DNA of 64,000 nucleotides from Paraescarpia echinospica (Eukaryota; Annelida; Polychaeta; Sabellida; Siboglinidae): NCBI GenBank assembly GCA_020002185.1, contig CM034535.1, positions 69,800,012 to 69,864,011 of the forward strand, read 5' to 3'. Shown piece by piece: positions 47,044 to 60,722 of this stretch (position 1 is its first letter; each line of letters starts with the position of its first letter). The notes under the pieces were generated by a model. It saw only the letters and a program-made list of their open reading frames with translations, ran no database searches and was not told where the DNA came from. The position numbers and the translations under genes were made by a program.

Positions 47044-49483
47044 ATGCGTGTGAGTGCCGTCTTGCTTTTCGCCTTGCTGGCGTTGGCGGTTGTAGGGGCT
47101 CACGAAACAGCTGAAGTAAGTGGCACAATTCATATTGTATTGCTAGTTACGTCTTATTTGAAACTGCTTGTATGCAAACAAAAAGGATGCCGATGTTAGA
47201 TAATTAATGCAAACTACGAGATCCACAATACAGCGTAACACAATTAAGCTCAACATTTTTATTGACGGTGTCATCATTGGTGTTATCATAATTATTGTAG
47301 TTGTTGTTATAACAACTTCATTCGCTTATAATATTTGTTTCATATCTCTAGAATATAGACATGTTGATATCGCATTAACACCACGATTGTTGGGCATCAA
47401 CGAAAAAGAATGTTCATATGCATGTCCAATGCCATCAGTTAGATTGCTGATGTTATAAGGATGCTAATAATCAGAAATCAGCGGGATGTCGAATACTGAC
47501 AATATTCAAGTGTCATCAACAGTGTATTGTTCCTGTTATACAAATATAATATATACAAATATAATATATATATATATATATATATATACTTATATTATAT
47601 ATATATATATACATATATACTTATACATACACATACATACATATATATATATATATACGCACATATATATACTCACATGTATATTTCAACAAATTAACAT
47701 TTGAGTACACATTTCCCTTCCTAACGACCGTTTATGTATCTTCTAATACTTCTTGACGAAGTCATGCATGCATACCCGTAGATAGTCTATGCACTGGGAA
47801 AGGGGTGATGGGTATTTACTATATACTACTATACCAAGCGATGTAAACAACGCACGACCAAGTTGGATCGGTATACGAAGATCTACGAAGCGAAATTATT
47901 AATTATTTACTAATACGTTACCTTTGGTTGATTAATAGGAAGAAACTGATGATCTGAGTTTGTCGGTGAATGAAGAAAGCGACGAAGCATCTGGTGGGTG
48001 TTACCTACGTCAATGATGGGTTCACTGAAGCACACACTAGCTTTACGAATACGAATACATTTATTTCAGGCAAAAAAACAATATGAAATTCAACTGTATT
48101 TACGTATGTAGGCATGTACGTACGTTCGTACGTACGTACGTAACTACGTATGTATGTGTGAATGTATGTATGTATGTATGTATGTATGTATGTGTTTATA
48201 TTTGTATGTATGTATATATGCATGTATATATGTTTAGGTATTTACGTATGTGCGTGTGTACGTGTGTTCGTATGCACGCTTGCAAGTTTGCATGTGTGTA
48301 CGTGTGTGTAAGGTAAGTTTGGTGATATTCTGTTCTCCGAATATCCAATACTTATTAAGTATGTTAATAAGCTCAATACTTTAGTTCACAAAGACTAATG
48401 CTCATGCATGTATACTCGGCAGGATCATTTCATCTGTTCATCCTTATTGTTATTCCGATGTTTTAAAAGTGCTTAAAATGTTCATGCAGATTCCTGTTAA
48501 AGTCGTTTCTTTGGCTGGTTCTGTATTGTATAGGCACACTCATCAGTCTGCTACAATATATATTGGTTTATTCCAACCTGTAACAAAATCATTGACCGAC
48601 TTTATTTTCATGTATACGAGTAATGAATTATGCCAAGTCACATATATATGTGTGCACTTCTTTCTTTGCAGTTGATGGCGATCGTGTTAAAAGAGGTAAT
48701 ATATGATGGTTTGATAAATTGATAAAGTTGATTGAGTAAAATTATATGCATGATGAGTATGAATAACAATGGCATCATAATATAATACCGAGGATAACAC
48801 ATAAAAGCACAACAAAGTACACTTATTTCCAATGTGGTACTCATAAAAATGAATAACTAATGATAATAAAAATAAATACAATAAATAAATAAACATTATA
48901 GAATAGCAATAACGGTTTGTTTATCTGAAGAATCAGAATCAATTTATTATTGGCAACTTTTCAGTTGGATTGTACATACATTAAATTTCCAAGATGGCGA
49001 TCGTGTCAAAAGAAGTAATGTTTGATATGTTATATTTCCAAGATGGGCATTTCAAATATAATATATAAGTACGTGTATATTGTCAATAATTACTAGCAGT
49101 ATTTTTCAAATAAATTGCTTGTTGTATGTACAATCCAACTTTTCAGTTGGATTGTACATACATTCAGTTGGATTGCAGATACATTATATTTCCAAGATGG
49201 GCAGTTATTTTTCAAATAAATTGCAATTGTTGCAGCGAATGGAATGCGCAATCTTCCCCGCGGCTCGAAATGTCTAAGAAGGCGTAGATGTCGCTGCTGC
49301 TCCTGGGGAAATGTTCACTGCCATTGGACATCATGGGGATGTTACTGTCATGCGGTTCCTCAGAGGTCCGGAGGATGCTACGTTAGAAAAGGAAACAACT
49401 GGGACTCCGCTTCGGGAAACCGCGGGGCCTGGTGCGTCTGCACCTATCGCAGTCCCGGTTCACTCTTTGCACGGGCCCCATAG
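47044..49483 (+). CDS. Secreted 10-cysteine cationic peptide precursor, copy C
   Basis: Exons 47044-47115, 47939-47993, 48672-48695 and 49236-49483 form a 132-residue precursor with the same phases, signal peptide (G3V and P15A against A), acidic propeptide, R-V-K-R and ten Cys. Mature differences from A are P55R, A56N, K66R and R103G. Changes at the codons for Val118 and Ala129 are silent. The exon-3 donor is gtgggt. Its flanks are almost identical to A, so A and C are the youngest pair. AATAAA at 49775-49780. Confidence 0.86.
48110..48310. repeat. Compound (GTAC)n/(TATG)n microsatellite in intron 3 of gene C
   Basis: Same structure as in A and B. Confidence 0.9.
48994..49014 (+). pseudogene. 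Exon 4b duplicate, gene C
   Basis: A 21-bp copy of the microexon keeping D-G-D-R-V-K-R. The last base is A instead of G (agaa|gtaatg), weakening the donor. Confidence 0.5.
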
Positions 49484-49821
49484 CGGCTGCTTTCACCTGG
49501 TGGCGATAGTGCTTCAAGCCTACTCCGTCAGGGGCCGCCACTATGCAGCTGTAGATTACAAGGCGATGTCGGCTAACATTATCACTGGACTCTAATTTAG
49601 TTCACTATGGATCTATTAATGAGACGAACTAAAACAATAATTTAACCGTGACTAGCCCATGCTTCGCAACAAAGCTGTCTCCAGTTAGTAACATATTACA
49701 CAATATTCTTACTTTTACTGTGTCCTGTATTTGAAACATTGTGTGGCATTGAACATTGTCAATAAGTCGGTGATAATAAAACGAAATCAGCCAAATATAC
49801 ATTTGTTGCATATCATTTTTT

Positions 49822-49832
49822 AACACACACGC

Positions 49833-49880
<48 letters not shown>

Positions 49881-50043
49881 ACGCACGCACACGCACACGC
49901 ACACGCACACACACACACGCACGCACATACACACACATGGACGCATGCGCGCGCACACACACACACGCATGCGCGCGCACACACACATGCACACACATGA
50001 ACACGGACACGAATACGCACACAGAGGAAACACGCACGCACGC
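49822..50043. repeat. Expanded (CA)/(CG) alternating tract downstream of gene C
   Basis: About 90 bp longer than in A and B, with added (CA)n and (CACG)n stretches. Confidence 0.93.
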
Positions 50044-50629
50044 TAGCAGTCTTCATAGAATAGAATAGCTGGTTGGAACCGTGGAAGACTATATATAGTA
50101 CTTTTTTTTCCAATTTGGCGTCAGTGTGCCACTACAGACGTCACGCTGGACGCAACAATCGATCAGCTGTTTCTGCAAGACTACGAATTGATAGGTGTTG
50201 TTGCGGTTTACACTCATTTACGGTATATAAATGTATTCTAAACATCATCATTTGAAAGTGTATGAATCCTTTGTTTGCAAGGAAAACAGCACACGTTATC
50301 ACAGGACATGGCGTTTCAGCAAGAATTGTCATAACGTTGACACTTTTTACATGTCTGAGTTATTCCTAAGATGTGGCGAAGTTTGACCTCCCACTTCCTA
50401 AAGTTGTTTCCCTGGCAAGATTTAAGTTTCTACACTATATGACCAGATATTTACTGGTATTATATTGAACATGCATTGGGGTAACATATGTTGAATAAAG
50501 TGTGCAGTCGCTTGGTGGAAGGAACAAAGATAAATAGACCATCAGCGTATATCAGCAAATCAACCCTAACACACACACATCACACACACACGCACGCACG
50601 CTCACGCATGCAAAAACAGACATGAAAAC

Positions 50630-50950
50630 GGAGTGCAGTGGTGCAGTGGCTAGATCTTCTCACTCTCGACAGATAGAACCCGGGTTCCGATCCCGTACTG
50701 TTGTGTCGAACCTTGGGCACGTGCGTTTTCTCTTCGTTGCTCCAGTTCACTCAGCTGTGTGATCGAGTACATGCTATAGAATGTGGTCGATATTTATGTA
50801 CGAATAGTTTTCGAGCATTAATTGCAGCGTGGATGGATGCTACCCAGAGAAGTCGGGATAATGTTCGATTGAACAGGTCTGCCAGGGAATAAAGTGTCAA
50901 AACGCTTTGAGCAGTCCTGAAGATTGGATACTGCGCTATATAAGAACTTA
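50630..50950 (+). mobile_element. tRNA-derived SINE downstream of gene C
   Basis: Full-length homologue of 18884-19205, including both boxes and the 'tatataagaactta' end. Confidence 0.88.
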
Positions 50951-51675
50951 CCTTTACTTCCACACACACCACACTACACACAAACACGCGCGCGCATTCA
51001 CACACACACCGCACAACACGCGCGCGCGCACGCACGCATGCATGTACTCGCACGCACCGCTCTAATAAGAGGCACCGATTATACTCCCCCTCTTACCCCT
51101 TACACACACGTACACATACGTACACACACGTACACACACGCACACACACGTATACGCACGCACTAAAACAACGTCCAACACTCGCTACAGGGGTATATAA
51201 GTGATTTAACGTTATCACGTTAAGTAGGTCAACATTCGTCAAGGGGCGCTCCTAACAAGAAATGATGAGTCAGCATCTTCAGTCCCTCATTTCACCCACC
51301 CTCATTTGAGGTACGATATATACACATATATTACTAGCCTTAATTGTACGATAATGAAGATTTTTAGAATTGCCATGATTTAATCAAACAATCTCATTCA
51401 CACTGACTCTGGTGAGGACACCTGTCATGTGTAATAAGTGTGGGACTGGACATGCATGACGTACAGTTTAAAAGTGGTATTTGAGTGTTCAGCTGAAAAG
51501 TGACGCATATGAGTCACACCTTGCACAATAATTTGAATTCCCATGTAGAAAGAGTTTTGCTTATGCTGGGAACATAATTTAGGACTCCCAAACTTTACCA
51601 ATCGTGTTTGTCATCTATGCTACGTTTATTCACAGTACATGTTAATTAAATGTAAACATTGCCAAACCATTGCAG

Positions 51676-51737
51676 GGAACAAGGAGGAGAGCAACAAATT
51701 TATCAAACGGATCGTGAACTCTCCACAGTCAGCATAA
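51676..51737 (+). CDS. Alternative terminal exon of gene C (no cysteines)
   Basis: Acceptor 'cattgcag', phase-1 start, stop at 51735-51737, AATAAA at 51780-51785. The only change from A in this exon is a silent one (ttc to ttt), so the encoded 19-residue tail is identical. Predicted to join exon 4 directly and replace the Cys-rich domain. Confidence 0.6.
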
Positions 51738-52144
51738 GGCGCTTTATGTTAAAGCTTGCTTTTGCATCATAATCACATTAATAAACTTCATTAAAATTAA
51801 AATAATTAAATTGAATCGCTAGTCATCACGACTGCGGTACTTGAATGGCAAACGTACACACGGACACACGTAAACACACATGCCCAAGCACTCACACACG
51901 CACACACAATAACAACAACAAACGTCGTGCATTGTCCATAGTTAATAAAACGCGGATTGCTAGTTCTACAATAACTTGCTGACTTTAAGGACTGTGCTTC
52001 GGCGGAAAATGCCGTGACAGCTTCCTCTGTGAGATATTTTAAGATTGTGGTAGAGCATACATTGAATGAGTGAAGTGACCCGAAGTCAATTGCAAGAAAT
52101 GGCGACGGAAAGTGGCAACATTGACGATGCCTACTGTCGCCATC

Positions 52145-52620
52145 TGTCTTCCTTTTTGTCATTGGGATAATGCCGTCTGTTGTCCTTTGGGTCACCTGGA
52201 CAATGCCGTCTGTCGTGTTTTCAGTCACCATGAATGACGACGCCGCCTCTCGTCCTTTGGGTCACTAGTACAATGCCGTATGTAGTCTTTTGAATCACCA
52301 TGAATGACAACGCCGTCTGTCGTCCTTTGAGTAACAAAGAATGACTACGCCGTATGTCGTCCTTTGAATCATCGGGACAACGCCGTCTGTCGTCCTTTGA
52401 GTCACCGCACAACGCCGTCTGTCGTTCTCTTTGAGTCACAGGGATAGCGCCGTCTGTCGTATTTTGAGTCACCGGGACAACGCCGCCTGTCGTCCTTTCA
52501 GTCAACAGGACGACGCCGTTTGTTGTCCTTTGAGTCACCGGAACAACGATGTCTGCCGTCCTTTGAGTCACCAGGACAAAGCCGTCTGTCATTCTTTGGG
52601 TCCCCAGAACAATCGCCGGA
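52145..52620 (-). repeat. 33-bp coding-length minisatellite, copy C
   Basis: Same unit order as 20385-20860 with a few point differences. The minus-strand frames 52667-52221 and 52231-51806 remain open. Confidence 0.85.
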
Positions 52621-52995
52621 TATTTTTCCTGTCGTTCTGACTCCACGAATCGAATGCTGCGTTCCAAGACAATGGGCTTTGTTTTAGCATAAATGCGAAT
52701 TTGTGACCACTATATAACCCAATTTAACAATGATGAAACTGGGAAACCTTTGTACTTTAGTTTTCAGCACATGGTATTCAACACAACCACGAGCGTACTG
52801 AAGCGCAGTGTTATGTAGATAGACGCAGTAATTCGTCCTCCACAATACAATAATTGCTTGTTAAGAACGTGATTTTCCAGACATATCTTGTGGCCAGCGG
52901 CCTTGTCGGCGCGAATGTAGCCGAGGCCCGGCGTCGAACCATACTAATCCACTGCCTAGAAACAGTAATTCCGTAACAGCGTTACGGACTCATTT

Positions 52996-55770
52996 AGGCC
53001 CGATGAGGAGTGTCATGACCCAGCGATATGTGTTTCGCGAAAGCGCAAAACGTCCGGGCGAAAACGTGCAAGCGTACATAACGGCGCTGCGTGAACTGGT
53101 GGTGAACTGTAGTCTTGGGGATCTCACAGAAGAACTAATTCGTGATCAGCTGATAGGGAAAACCAGTAATCCGCGAATTAGGATCGATTGCTAATGGAAC
53201 CGCATATTCTCACATTAACCAAAGCCCTAACATTGTCGTCTCGAATCAAAGTTGCTGTAACCGAAAGCACACCAATTCTGAGACAGGATGAACCTACGAC
53301 AGACACGTTCAAGTTGGAGTTACCAAGACAACCTTCTACCGTACACACAATCGGGAAGAAACAAAACGAAGGTAGAAGCAACTACGCGCATATGCGTCAA
53401 GCATGTGGCAACTGTGGTTCTTAATATATCATGCCAGAGGAAGTCCTAGATGCTCTGCAATACGACAGGACTGTCGGTTGTGCTACAAGATGAACCATTT
53501 TAAGAAATTTTGCTGGTCTCCAAATCGGAGTACAGTCGGACAAATTCACCAGTCGGACAAAACTGGTGAACCAGATACTATGGTCTTCAATATTAACTTA
53601 GTGAGCGGAGCATCGAAACCACGCACCATTGACACTAGTAATGGACATTGGAACAAAGATGTAAATTCTCAGCGACTCTGTGTACAGAAAACATTTCCAG
53701 GCTTATCCCCTGTGCAAACCTGACAAAACATCGACGTACGACGGTACGGAAATTCCAGTGAATGGGATTGTCCAACTACCAGTGACATACCAGTCAGAAA
53801 CCGTGACGAGTTTCCCATTTTATCTCAGATATTTAGGCCGGATCTAGCCTAAAGGGAATGTATTTGTTCAAACGTCTCGGATTCACAGTCACAAGGAATG
53901 ACACTGTCATTCAGCCAGTTTACAATGTTGCTGTCTTCCGCACAGTGGTCAACGGGTTTGGGAAATTTGCAAAGTTGGTACACCGCCCCTGAATCAACCC
54001 AGAACCTGTACCTGTGTCGCAAGGTTGGCGTCATCTTCCACTCTCAGTGCTTGACGAAGTGTCGTATGTACTTATAGGTCTACAAGACGATGGCATGACC
54101 GAACCAATCAACTCATCACCAGGATTTCAAATCTTGTTGTCGCACGTCGGAAATCGGGTGAAGTAAGAATGTGTGTTGACGTGAAAGCAGTAAGTAAAGC
54201 CGTCATTCCGGACAAATATCCACTGCCAAAAATGAAGGAACTGTTTGCCAAGTTTCACCACTCAATAGTCTTCACCAAGCAGGACATTAGAAGAATCTAT
54301 CTGCTGGTGCCCATGGGTAAAGATAGAAAGTACTTGACAGCATTCATCAGACATGAGGAGTTTTTCCGTACTGTAGGATGCCGTATGGACTTAGTTCAGC
54401 ACCTAGTTCCTTCCAGACGATTGTGTCCTCTGTTCTGAAGGGGATAGATGACAGCATCAACATCCTGCACGACGGAAACAGCATAACACACGACTGCAGC
54501 TAGTGCTCAACAGAGTGGCTGAGTATCACATCACATTTAATCTCCAGAAGTGTCAATTTGCCAGGACGGAAATCAACTTCCTTGGATACCATGTGTCCTC
54601 CAAGTTTGTCCTACTATTACACTCAAACGAGAAAGCATTTGAAAATCTACCAGAACCGACCAATGCAAAGGAAATTGCTTCCTTTCTTGGCACGACGAAT
54701 TTCTACCTGAAATTTGTCCCACACTATTCGGAAACTACTGAGCCATTTAGACGATTACTACGCAAAGACGCTCAGTGGTAATGGACAGCCGAGAAACACC
54801 AAGCCCTCCGCGACTTGAAGCAGACAATTGCGTCTGCTCCAATTCTCGAACATTCCGATCCAGATGCTCCAACGATCATGACGTCGGAAGCTTTAGGAAT
54901 CGGCCTTGGTGCTGTATTATCGCAAGTGTCAAATGGCAAAGAGAGGGCAGTCGCGTATGCATCCAAGGCGCTTTCAGCAACAGAACGGAAGTACTCCAGA
55001 AGAGAACGTGAAGCACTGGCATGTAGCTTCGCTTGCGAACACTGCCATGTGTTTCTCTTTGGTAGAAATTTGACGCTGAAGAAGGATCACCAGGCACTCA
55101 CAACGCTGTTAGCGACTTCCGGTTCGGGCATCAGGCCATTGCGACACATCGAAGATCTCATGAGAGATTTTGATTCATGCTCTGTGTGTGAGAAATCAAT
55201 CAAACTTACACATCCACCAATTCAGTCCATACCATGGCCGGAGAAACCACGGCAGCGAATACAAGTCGACATATTCGCTTTGAGTCTAATCGATCGCGAA
55301 ATACGATGATGAAACCTGGAAACTGGACAATGATGAAACGACCTATCCGGAAACACAAGCTGGCATCGTTATTGTCGAACGTGACGCGTATCGCCGGTAA
55401 ATCTGGTCCCAAAACGTACGTGCTTGAAGACGGATCGCGTTTGAACTCACGGCATAGTGTTCGATCGCGACAACCAGGAAATCAACAGCTATCGTCGAAC
55501 GCCCACCTTAATGACCTTAACAATGGAGGTCTGCATGCTCAACAACCCGGTTACCTGCAGTACCAACTGCCCAGTCAAAACATTCGTCCACCGCAGTACC
55601 TTCAAGACTAACTGACGAACTAGTGAATGTTTGTTGCGACATTAGTCAGCCGTTAAATTACCATGTGACTTTAAACATAAGTGGCTACATTGGTAATTTG
55701 AACGGTTTGTGCGCGCCTTTCTATTGTTCAATTTCGGAACAGTAATCTTTACAGAGAGGAGGGAAATATA
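52996..55770 (+). mobile_element. Dead Ty3/Gypsy LTR retrotransposon, internal region, copy C
   Basis: Same domain order as 21236-24006: gag-like 53003-53194, CCHC knuckle about 53472-53513, RT part 54169-54438, RT connection 54503-54781, RNase H 54815-55190, C-terminal tail 55234-55611. It shares the stop after the gag stretch, the missing Y-x-D-D region, the stop before RNase H and the lack of an integrase core. Its tail frame is longer than in A, where a stop interrupts at 23698. Polypurine tract at 55751-55765. Confidence 0.85.
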
Positions 55771-55771
55771 T

Positions 55772-56560
55772 TGTGTTCTGTAAGTTTAACAGTGTGCCTT
55801 TAATGTACTTGATCAGCTGACGTCAGCCTCGTTCTGGGGTGAAACGTGGCTCCGCCATCATCATAGGTTATAACCTATTCAGCGTTACGATAGTCTGGCG
55901 TTCTTTGTGATATTTCGATGTTATCGACATAACAGGCATCATCGTCAACGGCATCCACCGTCAGCGAATCACATGTATTTAATTTCAGCATTATGTGGGT
56001 TTTCAACTGCAACTCGTTCATGAACAGTTTCTTGTATCTTATTCTCGCTCGGTGTGGAAGAAGATGATTACGTGATTGGTGATTACATGAAGGCACTGTC
56101 CGCCGTCTTGCTTTCCCTAAAGGCCGAGATACACTGGCACTTTTCGCCCGATCAGACGAGACCACACTAAACCAAACTAGATCACACCACACCCGGCCCG
56201 ACTACAATGTATACAATACACCGTCTGACACCGGCTGCGCTTTACTGAAGACGACGTGACGTCATAATCACGTCAACTTGAAAACTTTCGACTCTTTCGG
56301 GGCTAGTCCGTGTCAATCTGACGTATTCGAAAGTCTTCAAATTTTGGAGAATATTGTGACGTCACGCCGGCTTAGAGCATAGCGCACTCGATGTCAGTCG
56401 GTGTAGTGGATACACCACAGTCGAATGGACTCCGGTGTGGTCTCATGTGGTGTGATCTGGAGGAGTCGGGCAAAAAGTGTTAGAGTATCCTTGTCTCAAG
56501 GCACGCAGACGGTAATATAGAGTCAGTGGACCATTTACGCGCAGTGTTTGTGGCGTAACA
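55772..56560 (+). mobile_element. Presumed 3' LTR of Gypsy copy C
   Basis: Same boundaries as 24007-24796. TGACGTCA at 55818-55825, 56257-56264 and 56357-56364. Confidence 0.6.
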
Positions 56561-56633
56561 CCAATTAAATTATATTATTAATAATTTGAAATATAGTGGA
56601 TGAGTTTGTTTCGTTTCCAGTTTTAATGGCCTG

Positions 56634-57125
56634 CATCTCTCCAATGAAAGTTATGTTTAGAAAACAAAATGGGGATATCAAAGAAACAGATTAATGAAAA
56701 TCCAAAAGAAAGCAGTGCGAATTATAACATTATGCAAATACAATTCACTTACACAACCGCTTTTTAAACAACTCAACATATTAAAAGAAACTGACTTACT
56801 AAAATTGTAAGAACTGAAATTTTATTACTAAAATAGAGTTCAAAATTTACCTGTCTACTTAATACATTGGCAGATCATCCCAAATGCTGACAATAATACA
56901 CGGAGAGCAACTGAACTACGTACGTCCAGAATTAAACGTGAATTAGCAAAAACATAAATATATCTCTTAAATATAATTTACCATATGTTATTAATAATAT
57001 CCATGACTTAGTGATAGACAAAATAGTGACCCGTACTTTGAGAGGATTCTCGATTTTGCCGAACACTATATGCTACAACAATACAACGTCACGTGCACTA
57101 TATTAAATTGCTACATATGTCAACT
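56634..57125 (+). mobile_element. CR1/Jockey-type LINE 3' remnant (unit 2, after gene C)
   Basis: Near-identical to 24870-25340, with the same stops. Confidence 0.7.
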
Positions 57126-57189
57126 AAATAATTATATAATCAATGTGTGTAACATATTCCATAAAATTACAATACAACAATAGGTATGT

Positions 57190-57320
57190 ACGCACACACG
57201 CTTACACGACCACACGCTTACAAGACCACACGCTTACACGACCACACGCTTACAAGAACACACGCTTACAAGACCACACGCTTACACGACCACACGCTTA
57301 CAAGACCACACGCGTACACA
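57190..57320. repeat. 16-bp minisatellite, expanded copy
   Basis: About eight acacgcttaca(c/a)gacc units against two or three at 25.43 kb. Confidence 0.93.
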
Positions 57321-60300
57321 ACACACAAAACACATCAACAAAACAATCATCACACGTAAGAGAAAGACAATAAGCAAGGTTTATCACATATCATTATTTC
57401 TATTTATTTTTTATTTATAAAACTTAAGATTACAAACATAAAGAATTTGTAATTTTTGTTTTTTGTGGCTCCTATGATAGCGACCAACTGTGATCTTAAT
57501 AGGAGTCTCCCGTCCCACAACAATTGTTTTCTTGCTATCTGTTTTTGTATTCTCTCTTTTTGGTACTGTATATATATTCTGCTGATTTTATATAAATTTG
57601 CACTGAATGTTTTACATTTCAATACTTGTGTGTATATCTGATTACTGTGTTGTCTTGCTATGTTGTTGGGACTAATAAATGTATTCTTATCCTTATCTGA
57701 AGATTGTGGTTAATCACCAGTAACTATCGTCTACAATGATCCACGTTGTTGTCAGCTGATGTTGTCAACATTTTGCGTCGTCAACAAGTGTTATATACAT
57801 CTCGTCTAGTGTTGGTATTTACATCGTTGTGAACTTCTGTACTGCTGTTCACATACGTACTGCAGTTTATGTTATTTACTGTTATAACTTGTTTGTGTGT
57901 GTTTTGGCGAACCCGTGGTACCGGCATACAGAGTGTTTCGTTTCATTTGAAGTTTTCTGTCATTTGTACGTTTCTGATAACGAATTACCACAGATTTATA
58001 CAGGGAATGCTCAGATCACCTCCAAGTTTCACGTTTTCAGGGCCTTAAAGCTCTTCCATATTACAATTTGTTTTACCTATCATGTATCTGTTCGTTACAG
58101 ATTTTATGATTCATTCTTTAACAAATAAATCCGTTTTAATCTCCTTGATTTGTGCGTCTACACCCATCACAAACAAAGTTATAGAGATATTAATCGCGTT
58201 TTAAAGTACACATCCATTAACAACGCAACATAAATTATTAATCGTGTTTTAAAGGACAAGTCCGCTATTGAAGGACAGTAAACTTGCACATTACGCTCTC
58301 AATTAATTTCCAAAACAAACCTGTCAGTACCCATCCACAAGTCAGCGTCATCATATTATAGCCGCTAAAATGAGTATTAGCATGTCCATAGGTACATCAA
58401 ATGAAACAGTGGATATCACCCAACTCAGAAGGAACTGTACGAAACGCTTAGATAACAAATCAGGAAATAAATAACCTCGAAGATTTGACTATAATACAGC
58501 ACCTGACTCATTGCTGTGCTTGTCTGTATTATCTGAATTAAATTAAATCGCACAGTATTCCAATGTCATAGCTTCTACTCAAGTCAATAACAATGCTAAC
58601 TTTAATAAAACTACAACAAATAGTATAGTATGTGTTGGTGACACCCCAAATACATTAACATTTGATACAGGAAATGTTTTAAAAAAACAATTCAGAAAGT
58701 ACAATTCTAACACCAACATATCAGAATCGCACTTGTAAACTACGGTTAGACGGTCATTGAAATTGGATAAGTTTAAATCTGTGAGAGAAAAAATAGACAC
58801 AGAAATCCTTGGAATAAAGGCAATTACATGTGATATATTTGACTTGATCAATAAAACCATAATTATTGATTTTCAAATATCAATGGTTTTCAACCTACAT
58901 TGTTGGCACCAACATATGATGACATGAATATATGTTAGCACTACACAACAATATTTTAATCGCTTGCTGCATCAACATCACAAACCTTAATGGTCAGGGC
59001 CACGGGGTAGCTTCTTTACAAGGAGTCGGAAGTCGAGTCTATGGATTAGACAGTTTACATACACATCAACCATAGATGGAGCGAGTGTGCCACGTAGCCC
59101 CTCTAGACCATAGGATTTTGGAGGGCCCGCATATCTTTTATAATGGGCTCACGCGGCCGTGCCCAACTAGACCATTGTAAATGTACCCCCGTTCAGGATG
59201 CAGTAAGCTGAAGTTATGCCATTTTTAACAGAAACCCCCAGTATTGATGAAAATCTTTCAGCAGAACCCCCCGCCTTCCGATGTCACCAGTTCAGCCGAA
59301 ACAGCAAAGAAGCTGAAGTTACGGCTACGCGGCAGATAAATAATTTCTCCTACACCATTTGGTTCGGCCGCCTGTGGATGTTTTTGTCCCTCCCCCAATC
59401 TACCCTCTGTGGATCCGCCGTGATGATGGCTAAACGATACAAATGGATGTGCAAAGGGCCCATTTTTGACGCATCGTTATAGCGAGTAAAAATCGGGTGG
59501 TGTTCTGAAACACGCTATTTTTAGCATATACATAGTCAGGTAGGTAGGTGGAGTAGATGATCCCGTAGATAACACGTTATTATAAAAAAGTGTCAACTGT
59601 ATGTCACGCTAAAGAAGCCAGTTGTGCACGTCGTTCCCCTACTGGTTTTGGAGACGTAGCCGGGTTGCGCACGTCTACGATCTTACCACAAGAGTCAGAA
59701 CACTCAGTCGAAAACAACCTCCCGTCAGTCGTTTCATACAGCTGATCTATGGATGTGTTTACAACGTAATATTTCCTAATAAAACATTGGCGGGTGGCTC
59801 GTTTCCAAAATATGGTTCATAACAAAGGCGGTTCGCGACTACGGCCCTGTGTGGATATGGTGGCTCAGGACTGAATTTTTACAGATTTTTAGGGCTCATC
59901 TTCGGTGTTTCTCCTCTTCCTTCTTGTCATCCTCTTGCGATGGTATCGTCTCACACCGGTTTATCAGGGTTCTAACTACTCTTAATTTCCGATGATAAGG
60001 GTGGTGGGATGCAATGTTCGGGTATTGGTCATTGTGTGTCTTCTCCTACACATGTATTAAAGGTGTTGGTGTGTTAGGCTGACGAAAGACTTTACAACAA
60101 AAAGATAAAATCACGTATTGGATATGTGAAAAAGAAATCGTTTGCATAAAAATTAACTATTCCGAAGAATGGTCAGCAATCTGATACCTCATTTGTTGAA
60201 ATATCTTTGTATGTCTACAATTGTCTGTGCGATGACGTAAACAATATAAAAAACGTTTGCCGAGGAAGACATTAAAAACTAGCGACGTAGTTGAATAATA

Positions 60301-60462
60301 AAATCGTCACGTACATAAATTCTCACCTAACAGTTGTATGCTAAGTCGTTCCATCTCAAAGTTTCACGCAGTAACCTGTGATTTATAGAGGAGAGTGTGC
60401 CACAACACATTTTTTAGCCTACTTTTTTTTATAGAATATCTCCTACGTAGGTTACACAAAAA
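57321..60462. other. Unit 2 intergenic and interspersed repeats (copy C), no gene
   Basis: Collinear with 25.48-28.64 kb. Interspersed repeats lie at 58.98-59.50 kb and 59.62-59.83 kb. No supported coding region. Confidence 0.6.
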
Positions 60463-60722
60463 GTAAGTTCTTATACAGCTCAGTTTATGGTCATCATGAC
60501 TGCTCAAAGAGCTTTACACTTTATTCCTCGACAGACCTGGGAATCATTCAGCCATGCTGCACTCAATGCACGAATATCCAACACTGGTTATAACCAGGTA
60601 CTTATTGATACAGCTGAGTGAGCAACGTAGAGTAAACAACTTGCCCAAGGTTCGACATAGCCGCACAGGATTTGAACCCGGGTTCTCTCAGTCGAGAGCC
60701 CGAAATTATAGCCGCTGTGCTA
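60463..60722 (-). mobile_element. tRNA-derived SINE, reverse (copy C)
   Basis: Homologue of 28645-28904. Confidence 0.83.
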
